Shown here one piece after another: positions 30,357-39,928 of a stretch of 64,000 nt of DNA (positions are counted from its first letter, which is position 1; each line of letters begins with the position of its first letter). The position numbers and the translations under genes are program-made. Origin of the DNA: Sphingomonas sp. DG1-23 (GTDB taxonomy: Bacteria > Pseudomonadota > Alphaproteobacteria > Sphingomonadales > Sphingomonadaceae); contig NZ_JAVAMA010000006.1 of NCBI RefSeq assembly GCF_030730875.1, positions 186,001-250,000 on the forward strand, in the 5' to 3' direction. A model generated the notes under the pieces. It was not told where the DNA came from. It saw only the letters and a list, made by a program, of their open reading frames with translations, and did not search any database.

Positions 30357-31387
30357 CAGACGGTTTCGGTGACCTTGGCGAGCAGGGGAGGGCGATCGGG
30401 GTCGAGCCCGCGACGCAGCGAAAGCGCGTTGACCGCGCGGTAGAATGCCTGGACCTGGAGCATCGGCTCGATCGCCGGGTGCGCGGCCGGATGCGGCAGC
30501 TGGATCGCACCGCGCACGTCGCCGCCGCTGACCATTACTTCACCGCCCCGTGCGAGCACCTCGGCGACGAGTTCGTCGACGCCGTCGGCGGTCTCGTCCC
30601 CCTGGCGGAAGACCAGCAACGGGAAATCGGGGCCGACCAGCGCCATCGGGCCATGGCGGACCTCGGCGGCGCTGAACGCCTCGGCATGGAGGCCGCAGGT
30701 CTCCTTGAACTTGAGCGCGGCTTCCTGCGCGATGCCGAAGCCGAGACCGCGGCCGATGACATAGAGGCCTTGTGCCCGTTCGAGCCGCTCGACCATCGGC
30801 GACCAGTCGACCGCCCATGCCCGTTCGAGCAGGGCAGGTGCCGCATGGAGTGCCTCGAGCAATTCGCCGTCACCGGCCCATTCGCCGACGAGATGCAGCA
30901 AGGCGGCGAGGCTGGCGATGTAGGACTTCGTCGCGGCGACGCTGATTTCGCTGCCCGCATGGAGCGGGAGGAAGGTGTCGGCATCGTCCGCCAGCGGCGA
31001 ATCGGCGGTGTTGACCAGCGCCGCGGTGCGAGCGCCGCCCTGCTTCGCGGCGCGCATCGCCGAGAGGATGTCGGGGCTCTTGCCCGATTGCGAGATGCCG
31101 ATCGCCAGCATGCCGGCAAGATTCGCCGAGGCGCCGTACACCGACGAGATCGAGGGTGCCGCGGAAGTGGTCAGCACGCCCAGCCGGGTCTCGATCAGAT
31201 ATTTGCCGAAGGTCGCGGCATGGTCCGAACTGCCGCGCGCGCAGGTGAGCACGCCGCGGGGCGGGCTTGCACGAAGCTGGGCAGCCAATGCAGTCACCGC
31301 AGTCTGGTTGGCCGCCAGCTGGCGGCGCACGACGGCGGCGGCTTCACCCGCCTCCTGGAACATCTTCGTCATTTCTGGGCTCGTCAC
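30356..31387 (-). CDS. nagB-II: SIS-domain glucosamine-6-phosphate deaminase (NagB-II type)
   Basis: A 343-residue protein of two SIS domains, similar to the isomerase half of GlmS but without the glutaminase domain. CARGSSDHAA, GISQSGKSPD and SYIASLAALL are in the first domain; VIGRGLGFGIAQEAALKFKE (in parts), EVRHGPMALV and VTETV at the C-terminus are in the second. Paired with nagA it most likely deaminates GlcN-6-P to fructose-6-P, replacing classical NagB, which is absent here. The GTG start lies four bases after the regulator stop; an ATG 15 bases further in (31372) is an alternative. Confidence 0.88.
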   Translation of the reverse strand: MTSPEMTKMFQEAGEAAAVVRRQLAANQTAVTALAAQLRASPPRGVLTCARGSSDHAATFGKYLIETRLGVLTTSAAPSISSVYGASANLAGMLAIGISQSGKSPDILSAMRAAKQGGARTAALVNTADSPLADDADTFLPLHAGSEISVAATKSYIASLAALLHLVGEWAGDGELLEALHAAPALLERAWAVDWSPMVERLERAQGLYVIGRGLGFGIAQEAALKFKETCGLHAEAFSAAEVRHGPMALVGPDFPLLVFRQGDETADGVDELVAEVLARGGEVMVSGGDVRGAIQLPHPAAHPAIEPMLQVQAFYRAVNALSLRRGLDPDRPPLLAKVTETV

Positions 31388-31391
31388 TGCA

Positions 31392-32135
31392 TCAACCCCG
31401 CGTGTCGAGTTCGGCGACGAAGTCATAGGCGTCGCCACGGTACCAACTGCGCGTCGCCTCGATCACCCGCCCATCGGCCAGAAACCCGCGACGTTCGATA
31501 TAAAGCCCCGGCGCACCTGCTTCGATCCCGAGCAATTGGGCCTGCGCGGCATCGAACAGCACTGCGCGAAGCCGCTGGAGCGCGCGCACCGGACGGTTTC
31601 CAGTGAGTTCGAGCGCGGCGTAAAGCGATGCGCCGACGACGTCCTCGCTGTCGAGCCCGAAGCCGGGAATCGTCGAATATTCGATCGCCATCGGCGTATC
31701 GTCGGCGAAGCGGATGCGATTGAACCGATAGACCGGCGTGCCAGGGCTCAGGCCCAATGTCAGCGCCTCGTCCGGCGTCACCGCGCCAGAGGCGCGACCG
31801 ACCCACTCGCTGCGCACCATGCGCCCGCGCGCGGCCATATCCTCGGAGAAGGACGAGAGCTTGGCGAACTGTTTCTCAACGCGACCGGCGACGAAAGTGC
31901 CCGCGCCCTGGCGGCGGATCAGCAGGCCTTCGTTGACCAAGGTGTCGAGCGCCTTTCGCAGCGTGATCCGCGATACCGACAGGTCGGCGGCGAGATCGCG
32001 CTCGGCCGGCAGCGCCTCGTTGGGCTTGAGCACCTGATCGCGCAGCGCATCCCGCAGGGCGTCTTCGAGCCGCCGGTAAAGCGGGCCGCCACCGGTTCCA
32101 TCGAGAGGACGTATCTTTTCGGCCAGCAGCGGCAT
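31392..32135 (-). CDS. GntR/HutC-family regulator of GlcNAc use (NagQ/NagR type)
   Basis: A 247-residue regulator with an N-terminal GntR winged helix (residues about 17-85: PLYRRLEDALRDAL, LPAERDLAADLSVSRITLRK, GLLIRRQGAGTFV) and a C-terminal UTRA effector domain (about 100-240: PVYRFNRIRFADDTPMAIEY, ATRSWYRGDAYDFV). UTRA proteins of this type sense GlcNAc-6-P or GlcN-6-P. Start ATG follows GGAA at suitable spacing; a longer open frame upstream crosses the control region. Tandem TGGT-type boxes flank the gene's own upstream region on both strands, supporting autoregulation and control of the divergent TonB receptor. NagQ would be the closest name by context. Confidence 0.88.
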   Translation of the reverse strand: MPLLAEKIRPLDGTGGGPLYRRLEDALRDALRDQVLKPNEALPAERDLAADLSVSRITLRKALDTLVNEGLLIRRQGAGTFVAGRVEKQFAKLSSFSEDMAARGRMVRSEWVGRASGAVTPDEALTLGLSPGTPVYRFNRIRFADDTPMAIEYSTIPGFGLDSEDVVGASLYAALELTGNRPVRALQRLRAVLFDAAQAQLLGIEAGAPGLYIERRGFLADGRVIEATRSWYRGDAYDFVAELDTRG

Positions 32136-32178
32136 TGCGATTCCATCATTGGGCGTCAGCGGGTTCGAGAGCAATAGT

Positions 32179-32196
32179 AATACCAATGCAAGACCA
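32179..32196 (-). promoter_or_regulatory. NagQ-like box for the gntR-nagB-nagA operon
   Basis: On the minus strand the sequence reads TGGTCTT-N4-TGGTATT, a tandem of two seven-base half-sites in the same orientation. It lies 44 bases upstream of the regulator ATG. The form matches my recollection of NagQ boxes in proteobacteria. Confidence 0.65.
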
Positions 32197-32260
32197 CATG
32201 CTACCCTGAAAATGCGATTGGACGTAACATTAGTGAAAGAATCCCTCTTGACGCCTGCAT

Positions 32261-32302
32261 TGGTCTGACGGATGGTCTGCTTAATGGTATGCAACTGGTA
32301 CA
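32261..32302 (+). promoter_or_regulatory. Array of four TGGT half-sites upstream of the TonB receptor
   Basis: TGGTCTG, TGGTCTG, TGGTATG and TGGTACA begin at 32261, 32273, 32285 and 32296, spaced 12, 12 and 11 bases, about one helical turn. A TTGACG hexamer at 32248-32253 precedes the array. Two adjacent tandem boxes for the GntR regulator are the simplest reading. Confidence 0.65.
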
Positions 32303-32344
32303 AAAAAGACATGCCACTTGAGAGACTGTCAAAGGGGATGAGAC

Positions 32345-35062
32345 ATGGAGATTCGGACTCTACTGGTCGGCACCGCCAGCGCGCTCGCACTGGTTTCGAG
32401 TGCCGCTTATGCGCAAACCGCTGACGGGCCGCCGGCTGCCGCCGAGACGCAGGATGGCGAGGAGATCGTCGTCACCGGTTATCGCGCTGCACTTGCCGCT
32501 GCGATCGAAACCAAACGCAATGCAGGTTCGATCATCGACTCGATTTCGGCCGAGGACGTCGGCAAATTTCCCAACACCAATGTCGCCGAAGCGCTGACGC
32601 TGGTTCCGGGCGTGACCGTCGACCGTCAGTTCGGCCAAGGTGAGAAGGTCTCGATCCTCGGCACCGATCCGGCGCTCAACCGCACCCTGCTCAACGGCCA
32701 GACGGTTGCGTCGGCCGACTGGTTCATCCTCGATTCGCCGGGTCGTACCTTCAATTACGCGCTGCTCGCGCCGCAGCTGGTCAGTCGGGTCGACGTGTTC
32801 AAGTCGCCCGAGGCGCGGATCGACGAAGGGTCGATCGGCGGGACCGTCAACGTCGTCACCCGCAAGCCGCTCGACCTCAAGCCGTTCACGGTCGCCGGCA
32901 CGCTCGGCTATCTCTACAATGATCGCTCCGAAAAGGGCGATGTGCAGGGTTCGGCGCTGGTCAGCTGGCGCAACGAGGCCGGCACGATCGGCCTGCTCGC
33001 CTCGTTCCAGCGCGCCAAGGACCGGCTTCGCCGCGACGGCGTCGAAGCCTATGGCACGATCACCGCCGATTTCTGGTCGGGCCGCAATGATGCCGGCACC
33101 GATTCGCGTCTGCCGACCTTCAATCCGGACGGCAGCGTCGCCACGCCGGCCGATTGCACCGGCGCCTGCGCGACGACGCTGACGGCCAATCCCAAGGCGG
33201 TGTTCCCCAACGCCTTCGGCACTTCCTATTTCGAGCAGGGCCGCGAGCGCCTGACCTATTCGGCGGCGGCGCAGTGGAAGCCGGTGCCCGAGCTGACGAT
33301 CGGCGTCGACTATCTCCGCATCGATGCGACGTACGACAATCTCAATCAGTCGATGTACGCCTTCCCGGGCAACGTCTGGAACAGCGCCGGCCAGCTCAAC
33401 GCGCTGCAGGTGGAGGACGGGATCGTCACCCAGGCCTCGTTCACCAACGCATTGTCGGTGCTCGACGCGCAATATCGCACCGCCGAGATGCATTCCGAGA
33501 CATGGCACGGCCAGATCGGCTGGGAGGGCGTCAACTGGAACCTGAACGTCGAAGGCGGCATGTCCGACGCCGATGGCGGCACCAAGAAGCAGGTGTTCCT
33601 CGAATTCCTCAACTGGGCGAACTATACCGTCGACATCAGCGGCGCGCCCGGCAGCCCGGGGTCGATCAGCTACAGCACCGACGTGCTCGGCAATCCTGCC
33701 GCATTCCGGACCGATCCGGGCTGGAGCGGCAACCTTGTCGAGAAGCCGACCTCCGACAAGGAGCGCTATGGCCAGGCGGATCTCAAGTTCAACTTCGACG
33801 GCAGCGTCAAGAGCTTGCAGATCGGCTATAAATATCGGCGCCACGAAACCGGCCAGCGCTATGCCGGCGTGACCGTCGCGGGGGTCAACGTGCCGGCTTC
33901 GCAATTCGATGCCAGCCAGGTCAGCGACAATTATCTGCGCGGCTTCAACGGCGTGAACGACCAGATGACCGGCCGCTTCAAGATCGACGGCAATTCGATG
34001 GTCGATTATGTCGAGGGCGGCAGCTGGGTGCCCGGGGGCGGTGCTGTCCCGACGCCGTCGCCGTTCGCCGCAATCGAGTTCGCCGCCGGCAATTGGGATG
34101 TGACCGAAGACATCCACGCCGCCTACGCGCAGATCGATTTCGCGCAAGGCGCGCTGCACGGCAATATCGGTGCCCGCTACGTCAACACCAGCAGCGAGAG
34201 CGCGGGCTATGTCTGCACCCCGGGCACGCTGTGCAACGCCGCGGCGAACTGGACATGGCAGACCACCAGCAAGAAATATGAGAAGGTCCTGCCGACGATC
34301 AATATCGCGATCGACCTGAAGCAGGATCTGATCTTCCGCTTCGCGGCGACGCAGGTGATCGCGCGGCCGAACTATGCCGACATGACCAATGCCTTTTGGC
34401 TGTCGGACCAGATCCTCACCGGTGCTGGCGGTAACCCCGATCTCGATCCGTACGAGTCCGACAATTTCAATGCCTCGCTCGAATGGTATTTCGCGCCCCG
34501 CGCGATCCTCGCCGCCGAGCTGTTTTACAAGAACATCACCAATTACATCCTTCAGCAGACCGCGCCGGAGGCCCATTTCAACACAGCCCAGGGCGTCGTC
34601 ACGACCTATGATATCAGCCGTCCGTTCAACGCGGGCTCGGCGCAGGTGAAGGGCTTTGCGCTCGCCTATCAGCAGAATCTGCCCTGGGGCTTCGGCGTGC
34701 TCGCCAACTACACCTATTCGGATGGACAGGGTCGGGACGGTGCCGATCTGCCGTACAATTCACGGCATCAGGTGAGCTTCAGCCCGTTCTTCGAGAGCGG
34801 CCCGTTCTCGATCCGGGGTACCTATACCTGGCGGTCGAAATATTTCACCGGGATCGATCGTGGCGACCAGATGTACGTCCGCGACACGGCGAACGTCGAT
34901 CTTTCGGCGACGTACAACGTCACCGAAAATATCGGCCTCACCATCTCGGGCATGAACCTGACCGACAGCGAATATTACGCCTATGCCAATACGCCGCGCT
35001 TGCCGCGCGGGGTCTATCGCACCGGCCGGAGGGCGCTCGCATCGGTCAACGTCAACTTCTAA
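32345..35062 (+). CDS. TonB-dependent receptor, probable chitooligosaccharide uptake
   Basis: A 905-residue outer-membrane receptor. A signal peptide ends near residue 23 (SSAAYAQTA) and is followed by the TonB-box-like EEIVVTGYRAAL. The plug domain (about 45-170) contains DVGKFPNTNVAEALTLVPGV and the IDEGSIGGTVNVVTRKPLDL segment in parts. The C-terminal beta-barrel runs to SVNVNF with the terminal aromatic residue. Its position between the GlcNAc regulator and GH20, and the regulator boxes upstream, point to import of GlcNAc oligomers from chitin. AGGGG precedes the ATG. Confidence 0.92.
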   Translation: MEIRTLLVGTASALALVSSAAYAQTADGPPAAAETQDGEEIVVTGYRAALAAAIETKRNAGSIIDSISAEDVGKFPNTNVAEALTLVPGVTVDRQFGQGEKVSILGTDPALNRTLLNGQTVASADWFILDSPGRTFNYALLAPQLVSRVDVFKSPEARIDEGSIGGTVNVVTRKPLDLKPFTVAGTLGYLYNDRSEKGDVQGSALVSWRNEAGTIGLLASFQRAKDRLRRDGVEAYGTITADFWSGRNDAGTDSRLPTFNPDGSVATPADCTGACATTLTANPKAVFPNAFGTSYFEQGRERLTYSAAAQWKPVPELTIGVDYLRIDATYDNLNQSMYAFPGNVWNSAGQLNALQVEDGIVTQASFTNALSVLDAQYRTAEMHSETWHGQIGWEGVNWNLNVEGGMSDADGGTKKQVFLEFLNWANYTVDISGAPGSPGSISYSTDVLGNPAAFRTDPGWSGNLVEKPTSDKERYGQADLKFNFDGSVKSLQIGYKYRRHETGQRYAGVTVAGVNVPASQFDASQVSDNYLRGFNGVNDQMTGRFKIDGNSMVDYVEGGSWVPGGGAVPTPSPFAAIEFAAGNWDVTEDIHAAYAQIDFAQGALHGNIGARYVNTSSESAGYVCTPGTLCNAAANWTWQTTSKKYEKVLPTINIAIDLKQDLIFRFAATQVIARPNYADMTNAFWLSDQILTGAGGNPDLDPYESDNFNASLEWYFAPRAILAAELFYKNITNYILQQTAPEAHFNTAQGVVTTYDISRPFNAGSAQVKGFALAYQQNLPWGFGVLANYTYSDGQGRDGADLPYNSRHQVSFSPFFESGPFSIRGTYTWRSKYFTGIDRGDQMYVRDTANVDLSATYNVTENIGLTISGMNLTDSEYYAYANTPRLPRGVYRTGRRALASVNVNF

Positions 35063-35080
35063 CCGGGCATCGGCGCATCG

Positions 35081-35110
35081 AAGGGCGGCGGGATTCTTCC
35101 CGCTGCCCTT
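35081..35110 (+). terminator. Strong hairpin terminator after the TonB receptor gene
   Basis: AAGGGCGGCGGGA and TCCCGCTGCCCTT form a 13-base-pair stem (one G-U pair) with a TTCT loop, followed by CTTT. It starts 18 bases after the receptor stop and may attenuate transcription into the GH20 gene. Confidence 0.75.
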
Positions 35111-35195
35111 CTTTGCCGCTCGCCCGGACCGCAGCGAGATTGAGCGGCGCGCGAAACCGCTTAAGCTCGCTTTGCATCATCGTCGGGAGCCTGGT

Positions 35196-37463
35196 TTGAT
35201 CTATCTTTCTCGATTGCTGCTCGGGCTGGGTGCCGCGCTGGCCTCCACCCCGGTCGCAGCGCAGGCGCCGAAGCTGTTGCCGTTGCCGGCCGAGTTGCAC
35301 GCCGGACAGGGCGCGCTCGCCGTGAGCGCGAAGACCGTTCTGCTGGTGCCGGCCGAAGACGCGGGTGCCCGCATTGCCGCCGAACGCCTCGCCGCCTTGA
35401 TCGCTGGGTCGCGCGGGTTGAAGCTCGCCATCGGCACGCGCAGCGCCGGTGCACCGATCCGCTTCGTCCGCGCCGCGACCGGCAAGGCCGAAAGCTACCG
35501 GCTCGAAGTGACGCCGCGCGGTGCTGTGATTACCGCGGGCGACGATGCCGGCCTGCTCTATGGCGCGGTCACCCTGTGGCAGGCGATGACCCAGGCGCCG
35601 GGCAAAGGCGCGGTGTCGATCCCGGCCTTCGGCGTGGCAGACGCACCGCGGTTCGGCTGGCGCGGGCTGATGCTCGACAGCGCCCGCCACTTCCAGTCGC
35701 CGGCCTATGTCCGGCAGCTGATCGACTGGATGGCGGTCAACAAGCTCAACACGCTGCACTGGCATCTGGTCGACGATCAGGGCTGGCGGATCGAGATCAA
35801 GAAATATCCCAAGCTCACCGAGATTTCGGGCTGGCGCCATCCTGCGACTGCGCCGGGCGCGCCGCAACTGCCGAAGATCGGCGGCTTCTACTCGCAGGAC
35901 GAGATCAAGGCGATAATCGCCTATGCGGCGCAGCGCAACATCACGATCATTCCCGAAATCGAGATGCCGGGCCATGCTCTCGCGGCGATCCGGGCCTATC
36001 CCGAGCTGGGCACCGGGGTGCCGATCCCGCCGGGCACCGAGAGCGACTGGGGGGTCTTCCCATGGCTCTACAATCTCGACGACAAGACCTTCAATTTCCT
36101 AGAGAATGTGCTCGACGAGGTGATCGCTCTGTTCCCGTCGCGTTATGTCCATGTCGGCGGCGACGAGGCGACCAAGGAGCAGTGGAAGGGCTCGGCCGAA
36201 ATCCAGGCGCGGATGAAGGCGCTGGGCATCAAGGACGAGACCGCGCTCCAGGCCGCGTTCATGCACCAGATCGGCGAGCATCTGACCAGGCGCGGGCGCA
36301 AGCTGATCGGCTGGGACGAGATTCTCGAAGGCGACGACGTGCCGCCCGATGCGACGATCACGTCATGGCGCGGCGTCGAGGGCGCGATCACCGCGGCCAA
36401 GGCGGGGCATGACGCCGTGCTCAGCCCGTCGCCGACGCTCTATTTCGACAACCGCCAGGGCTTTAGCGACAGCGAGCCGCCCGGGCGCGGAAACCTGATC
36501 GACCTGAAGACGGTCTACGGCTTCGAGCCCGTGTCCGCCGAGATACCGGCGGCGCAACAGCATCACGTCCTCGGCGTGCAGGCCAATCTGTGGGCCGAGC
36601 ATGTCCGCACCGAAGCGCGTTCGATGTGGATGCTGTTTCCGCGCGCTTCCGCGGTGGCCGAGATCGGCTGGTCGGCCAAAGCGGCGCGCAACTATGACGG
36701 TTTCGTCGACCGCCTGATTCCGCAGATGGAGCGGATGCGCGCCTTGAAGCTGGAACCCGCGTCGAGCGCGTTCGCGGTGACGCCGGATTATGGCTATGCG
36801 GCGGGAAGCGACGGCGCGACCGTGGCACTCGCCAACCAGTCGGGGCTGGAGATGCGCTACACCCTCGACGGCAGCGCGGTGACGGCCACGTCGCCGGTCT
36901 ATCGCAGTCCGGTGACGGTGCGTTTTCCGACCCAATTCAAGGCCGCGTCGTTCCACAACGGCCGCGCCTTGCCCGGCGCTCTCGCGGAGACCGTCACCGC
37001 GCAGCGGATGCGCTGGCGCAGCGACGAGATGCTCAAGACCTGCACCAGGAAGGTCGTTCTCGCGCTCGAGGACGATTATCCGGCCACGGGCAAGCGCGCG
37101 ACCTTCGTCACCGACATCTTCAATCCGTGCTGGCTGTGGGAGAAGGCGCCGGTGGGCGACGCGAGGCAGATCGCGATCACCGTCGGGCAAGTGCCGTTCA
37201 ACTTCCAGATCGGCAAGGACATCGACGGCATCAAATTCGCGGCGCCGGCGACGCCCGAAGGCGAGTTCGAAGTCCGTGCCGGTGGTTGCGAGGGGCCGCG
37301 CGTGGCGACCTTGCCGCTGGCGCCTGCGGCGGGCAATCCGGGGCTGACCCGGCTGACCGGCGCGCTCGTGCCGCGCGCCGGCAACGACACTCTGTGCGTT
37401 ACCTATACCGCCAAAGGGGTCGAGCCAATGTGGGCGGTCGACGCGATCGAGCTGATTCCGTGA
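35196..37463 (+). CDS. Beta-N-acetylhexosaminidase, GH20
   Basis: A 755-residue exported enzyme. TTG start preceded by GGGAG begins a signal peptide (LLLGLGAALASTPVAAQAP). A GH20b-like N-domain (about 25-145) precedes the GH20 barrel (about 150-500): WRGLMLDSARHFQ, LHWHLVDDQGWRIEI, IIPEIEMPGHALAAI and the catalytic pair D323-E324 in HVGGDEATKEQW, then QANLWAEHV. A C-terminal region of about 200 residues includes a chitobiase-like segment (MRYTLDGSAVTATSPVYRSP). It releases GlcNAc from chitooligosaccharides in the periplasm or at the surface, feeding the PTS genes downstream, whose start it overlaps or nearly touches. Confidence 0.95.
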   Translation: MIYLSRLLLGLGAALASTPVAAQAPKLLPLPAELHAGQGALAVSAKTVLLVPAEDAGARIAAERLAALIAGSRGLKLAIGTRSAGAPIRFVRAATGKAESYRLEVTPRGAVITAGDDAGLLYGAVTLWQAMTQAPGKGAVSIPAFGVADAPRFGWRGLMLDSARHFQSPAYVRQLIDWMAVNKLNTLHWHLVDDQGWRIEIKKYPKLTEISGWRHPATAPGAPQLPKIGGFYSQDEIKAIIAYAAQRNITIIPEIEMPGHALAAIRAYPELGTGVPIPPGTESDWGVFPWLYNLDDKTFNFLENVLDEVIALFPSRYVHVGGDEATKEQWKGSAEIQARMKALGIKDETALQAAFMHQIGEHLTRRGRKLIGWDEILEGDDVPPDATITSWRGVEGAITAAKAGHDAVLSPSPTLYFDNRQGFSDSEPPGRGNLIDLKTVYGFEPVSAEIPAAQQHHVLGVQANLWAEHVRTEARSMWMLFPRASAVAEIGWSAKAARNYDGFVDRLIPQMERMRALKLEPASSAFAVTPDYGYAAGSDGATVALANQSGLEMRYTLDGSAVTATSPVYRSPVTVRFPTQFKAASFHNGRALPGALAETVTAQRMRWRSDEMLKTCTRKVVLALEDDYPATGKRATFVTDIFNPCWLWEKAPVGDARQIAITVGQVPFNFQIGKDIDGIKFAAPATPEGEFEVRAGGCEGPRVATLPLAPAAGNPGLTRLTGALVPRAGNDTLCVTYTAKGVEPMWAVDAIELIP

Positions 37464-37468
37464 GTGGT

Positions 37469-39928
37469 ATGATGGTTGAAATGGTTACGTTGACTGCCCC
37501 CTTTGCCGGCTGGCTCGCGCCGCTGGAGGCCGTCCCCGACGCGGTGTTCGCCGAACGGATGATGGGAGACGGCTTCGCGATCGATCCGATCGAAGGCTTG
37601 CTGCGCGCGCCCGCGGCGGGCGAGGTGCTGTCGGTTCCGGAGAGCGCGCACGCCGTGACGCTGCGGCTCGACAACGGGGCCGAGCTGCTGCTGCATATCG
37701 GGCTCGAGACCGTCGCGCTGGGCGGCACGGGCTTCTCGGCCAAGGTTATCGCGGGGCAGCGCGTCGCGGCGGGCGATGTGCTGATCGAATTCGACATGGA
37801 CACCGTCGTGGAAGCGGCGAAGGCGCTGATCACCCCGGTGGTGCTCGCCAATGACGGCTATGTCCTGACGCTCGAGGCGACCGATCGTCTCGTCCAAGCA
37901 GGCGCGAGCGTCGCCCGGATCGCGCGCACCGCGTCGCGCGAAACGATCCGTAGCGCGGCGGCCGAAGAGCGTTTCGAGCGCGACGTGACCGTCGATGCCA
38001 CGCATGGAATCCATGCGCGCCCGGCCGCGCGGATCGCGGCGGCGCTGCGGCCGTTCGTCGCCGAAGTCACGCTGGGCGCCGGAGACAAGAGCGCGAACGC
38101 GCGCAGCACCGTGGCCTTGCTCGGGCTCGGCGTGGGTTCGGGTGCGACGGTGCGGATCGCCGGCACGGGCGCAGATGCGCGTGCCGCGGTCGACGCGGTC
38201 GCCGAGCTGATCCTGTCAGGGCTGGGCGAGCACGGCGCCGCGACTCCCGCAACGCCGGCGATCCGTTCGCAAGGTCCGGTCTGTGCATCGCCGGGCCTCG
38301 CGATCGGACAAGCGCTGCAGCTCAGGGCCGCCGATCAGGCGGTGCCGCAGGACGGCGTGGATGCCGCGGCGGAACGCGCTGCGCTGGACGCTGCGCTCGC
38401 GCAGATCACCGGGGAGCTGGCCGGCGCCCGCGGCGCCGCGGCCGAGATCGCCGAGGCGCATCGCGCATTGCTCGACGATCCCGAGCTGATCCGCGCCGCC
38501 GACGAACAGGTCGCTGCCGGACGCAGCGCCGGCTTTGCGTGGCGCGCGGCAACCGGGCAGGCCGCCGACGCGATCCGCGCGACCGGCGACGCGCTGCTGA
38601 TGGAGCGTGTCGCCGATCTCAAGGATCTCGAGCGGCAGGTCGTCGCGGCCCTGCTCGGCACACCGGGTACGAGCGTTCCGGCGCTGCGGCCCGATACGAT
38701 CCTGATCGCCGAGGACCTGCTGCCTTCGCAATTCCTCGCGCTCGATACCGCGAACCTCGCTGGAATCTGCACCGCGGCGGGCGGCCCGACCTCGCATGTC
38801 GCGATCCTCGCCGCTTCGGCTGGCATTCCGATGCTGGTTGCGGCGGGCGAGGGGGTGCTGGCGATCGCCGAAGGCACACCGATCATCCTCGATGCGGATA
38901 TCGCTACGATCGTGGTCGACCCGGCCCCCGAAGCGCTGGCGGAAGCGAGCGAGCGGCTTGCCACAGCGCGCGAACGCCGGGCACGCGACGCCGCCGAGGC
39001 GCACCAGCCTTGCCGCATGGCCGACGGCACGCGGATCGAGATCTTCGCCAATCTGGGGTCGGTGACCGACGCCGCGGCTGCGGTGGCCGCCGGCGCCGAA
39101 GGCTGCGGACTGCTGCGCACCGAATTCCTGTTCCTCGATCGCGAGACCGCGCCCGATGAAGAGGAGCAACGCGAGACCTTTTCGCGGATCGCCGCCACGC
39201 TCGGCGAGCGGCCGCTGATCGTCCGCACGCTCGACATCGGCGGCGACAAGCCGGTGCCCTATCTGCCTTCGGCGCACGAGGAGAATCCGGCGCTCGGCCT
39301 GCGCGGGGTGCGGCTGAGCCTCGCCCGGCCCGATCTGATGCGGCTCCAGCTCCGCGCGATCCTGCGCGGGGTGCCCGCGGCGCAATGCCGGATCATGCTG
39401 CCGATGGTCGCCGATCTGGGCGATTACCGGCCGGTCCGGGCACTGCTCGCCGAGGTCCAGACCGAACTGGGCGTGGTCGAGCCCGTGCAGCTCGGCGTGA
39501 TGATCGAGACGCCCGCCGCCGCAATGCTCGCCGGCCAGATCGCGCGCGAGGCCGATTTCCTCTCGATCGGGACCAACGACCTGACTCAATATACTCTCGC
39601 CGCCGATCGCGGAAACGCCGCGGTTTCGCAGCGGATCGACGCGTTGCACCCCGCAGTGCTCCGGCTGATCCGCGAAGTGGGCAAGGGCGCGAAGGCGGCC
39701 GGGCGCTGGGCCGGGGTCTGCGGCGGGCTCGCTTCCGATCCACTCGCCGCACCGATCCTGATCGGGCTTGGCATTACGGAGCTTTCGGCGACCTCGGCAG
39801 CGATCCCCGGGCTCAAGGCAGTGGTCCGCAAGCTTGATTTGAACAATTGCGCCGCATTGGCGGAAAGGGCGTGCGATGCCACGTCCGCTGCCGAGGTGCG
39901 CGCGCTCGCCCGTGAGGCACTGGCATGA
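37469..39928 (+). CDS. PTS fusion protein EIIA(Glc-type)-HPr-EI
   Basis: An 819-residue phosphotransferase joining three modules. EIIA (1 to about 150) has phospho-histidine 76 in ELLLHIGLETVAL. HPr (about 172-255) has histidine 182 in THGIHARPAA. Enzyme I (about 265-819) has histidine 443 in TAAGGPTSHVAILA, plus GLLRTEFLFLDR, DIGGDKPVPYL and FLSIGTNDLTQYTLAADRGN (in parts). It passes phosphate from phosphoenolpyruvate to the EIIB of the next gene. ATG at 37469 chosen; a GTG at 37460 overlapping the GH20 stop is an alternative. Fusions of this order are known in NagE-linked GlcNAc loci of Gram-negative bacteria. Confidence 0.95.
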   Translation: MMVEMVTLTAPFAGWLAPLEAVPDAVFAERMMGDGFAIDPIEGLLRAPAAGEVLSVPESAHAVTLRLDNGAELLLHIGLETVALGGTGFSAKVIAGQRVAAGDVLIEFDMDTVVEAAKALITPVVLANDGYVLTLEATDRLVQAGASVARIARTASRETIRSAAAEERFERDVTVDATHGIHARPAARIAAALRPFVAEVTLGAGDKSANARSTVALLGLGVGSGATVRIAGTGADARAAVDAVAELILSGLGEHGAATPATPAIRSQGPVCASPGLAIGQALQLRAADQAVPQDGVDAAAERAALDAALAQITGELAGARGAAAEIAEAHRALLDDPELIRAADEQVAAGRSAGFAWRAATGQAADAIRATGDALLMERVADLKDLERQVVAALLGTPGTSVPALRPDTILIAEDLLPSQFLALDTANLAGICTAAGGPTSHVAILAASAGIPMLVAAGEGVLAIAEGTPIILDADIATIVVDPAPEALAEASERLATARERRARDAAEAHQPCRMADGTRIEIFANLGSVTDAAAAVAAGAEGCGLLRTEFLFLDRETAPDEEEQRETFSRIAATLGERPLIVRTLDIGGDKPVPYLPSAHEENPALGLRGVRLSLARPDLMRLQLRAILRGVPAAQCRIMLPMVADLGDYRPVRALLAEVQTELGVVEPVQLGVMIETPAAAMLAGQIAREADFLSIGTNDLTQYTLAADRGNAAVSQRIDALHPAVLRLIREVGKGAKAAGRWAGVCGGLASDPLAAPILIGLGITELSATSAAIPGLKAVVRKLDLNNCAALAERACDATSAAEVRALAREALA

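Noticed and set aside
34983..35195. N-terminal extension of the GH20 hexosaminidase
   Set aside because: It overlaps the end of the TonB receptor gene and the terminator; the TTG with GGGAG begins a proper signal peptide.
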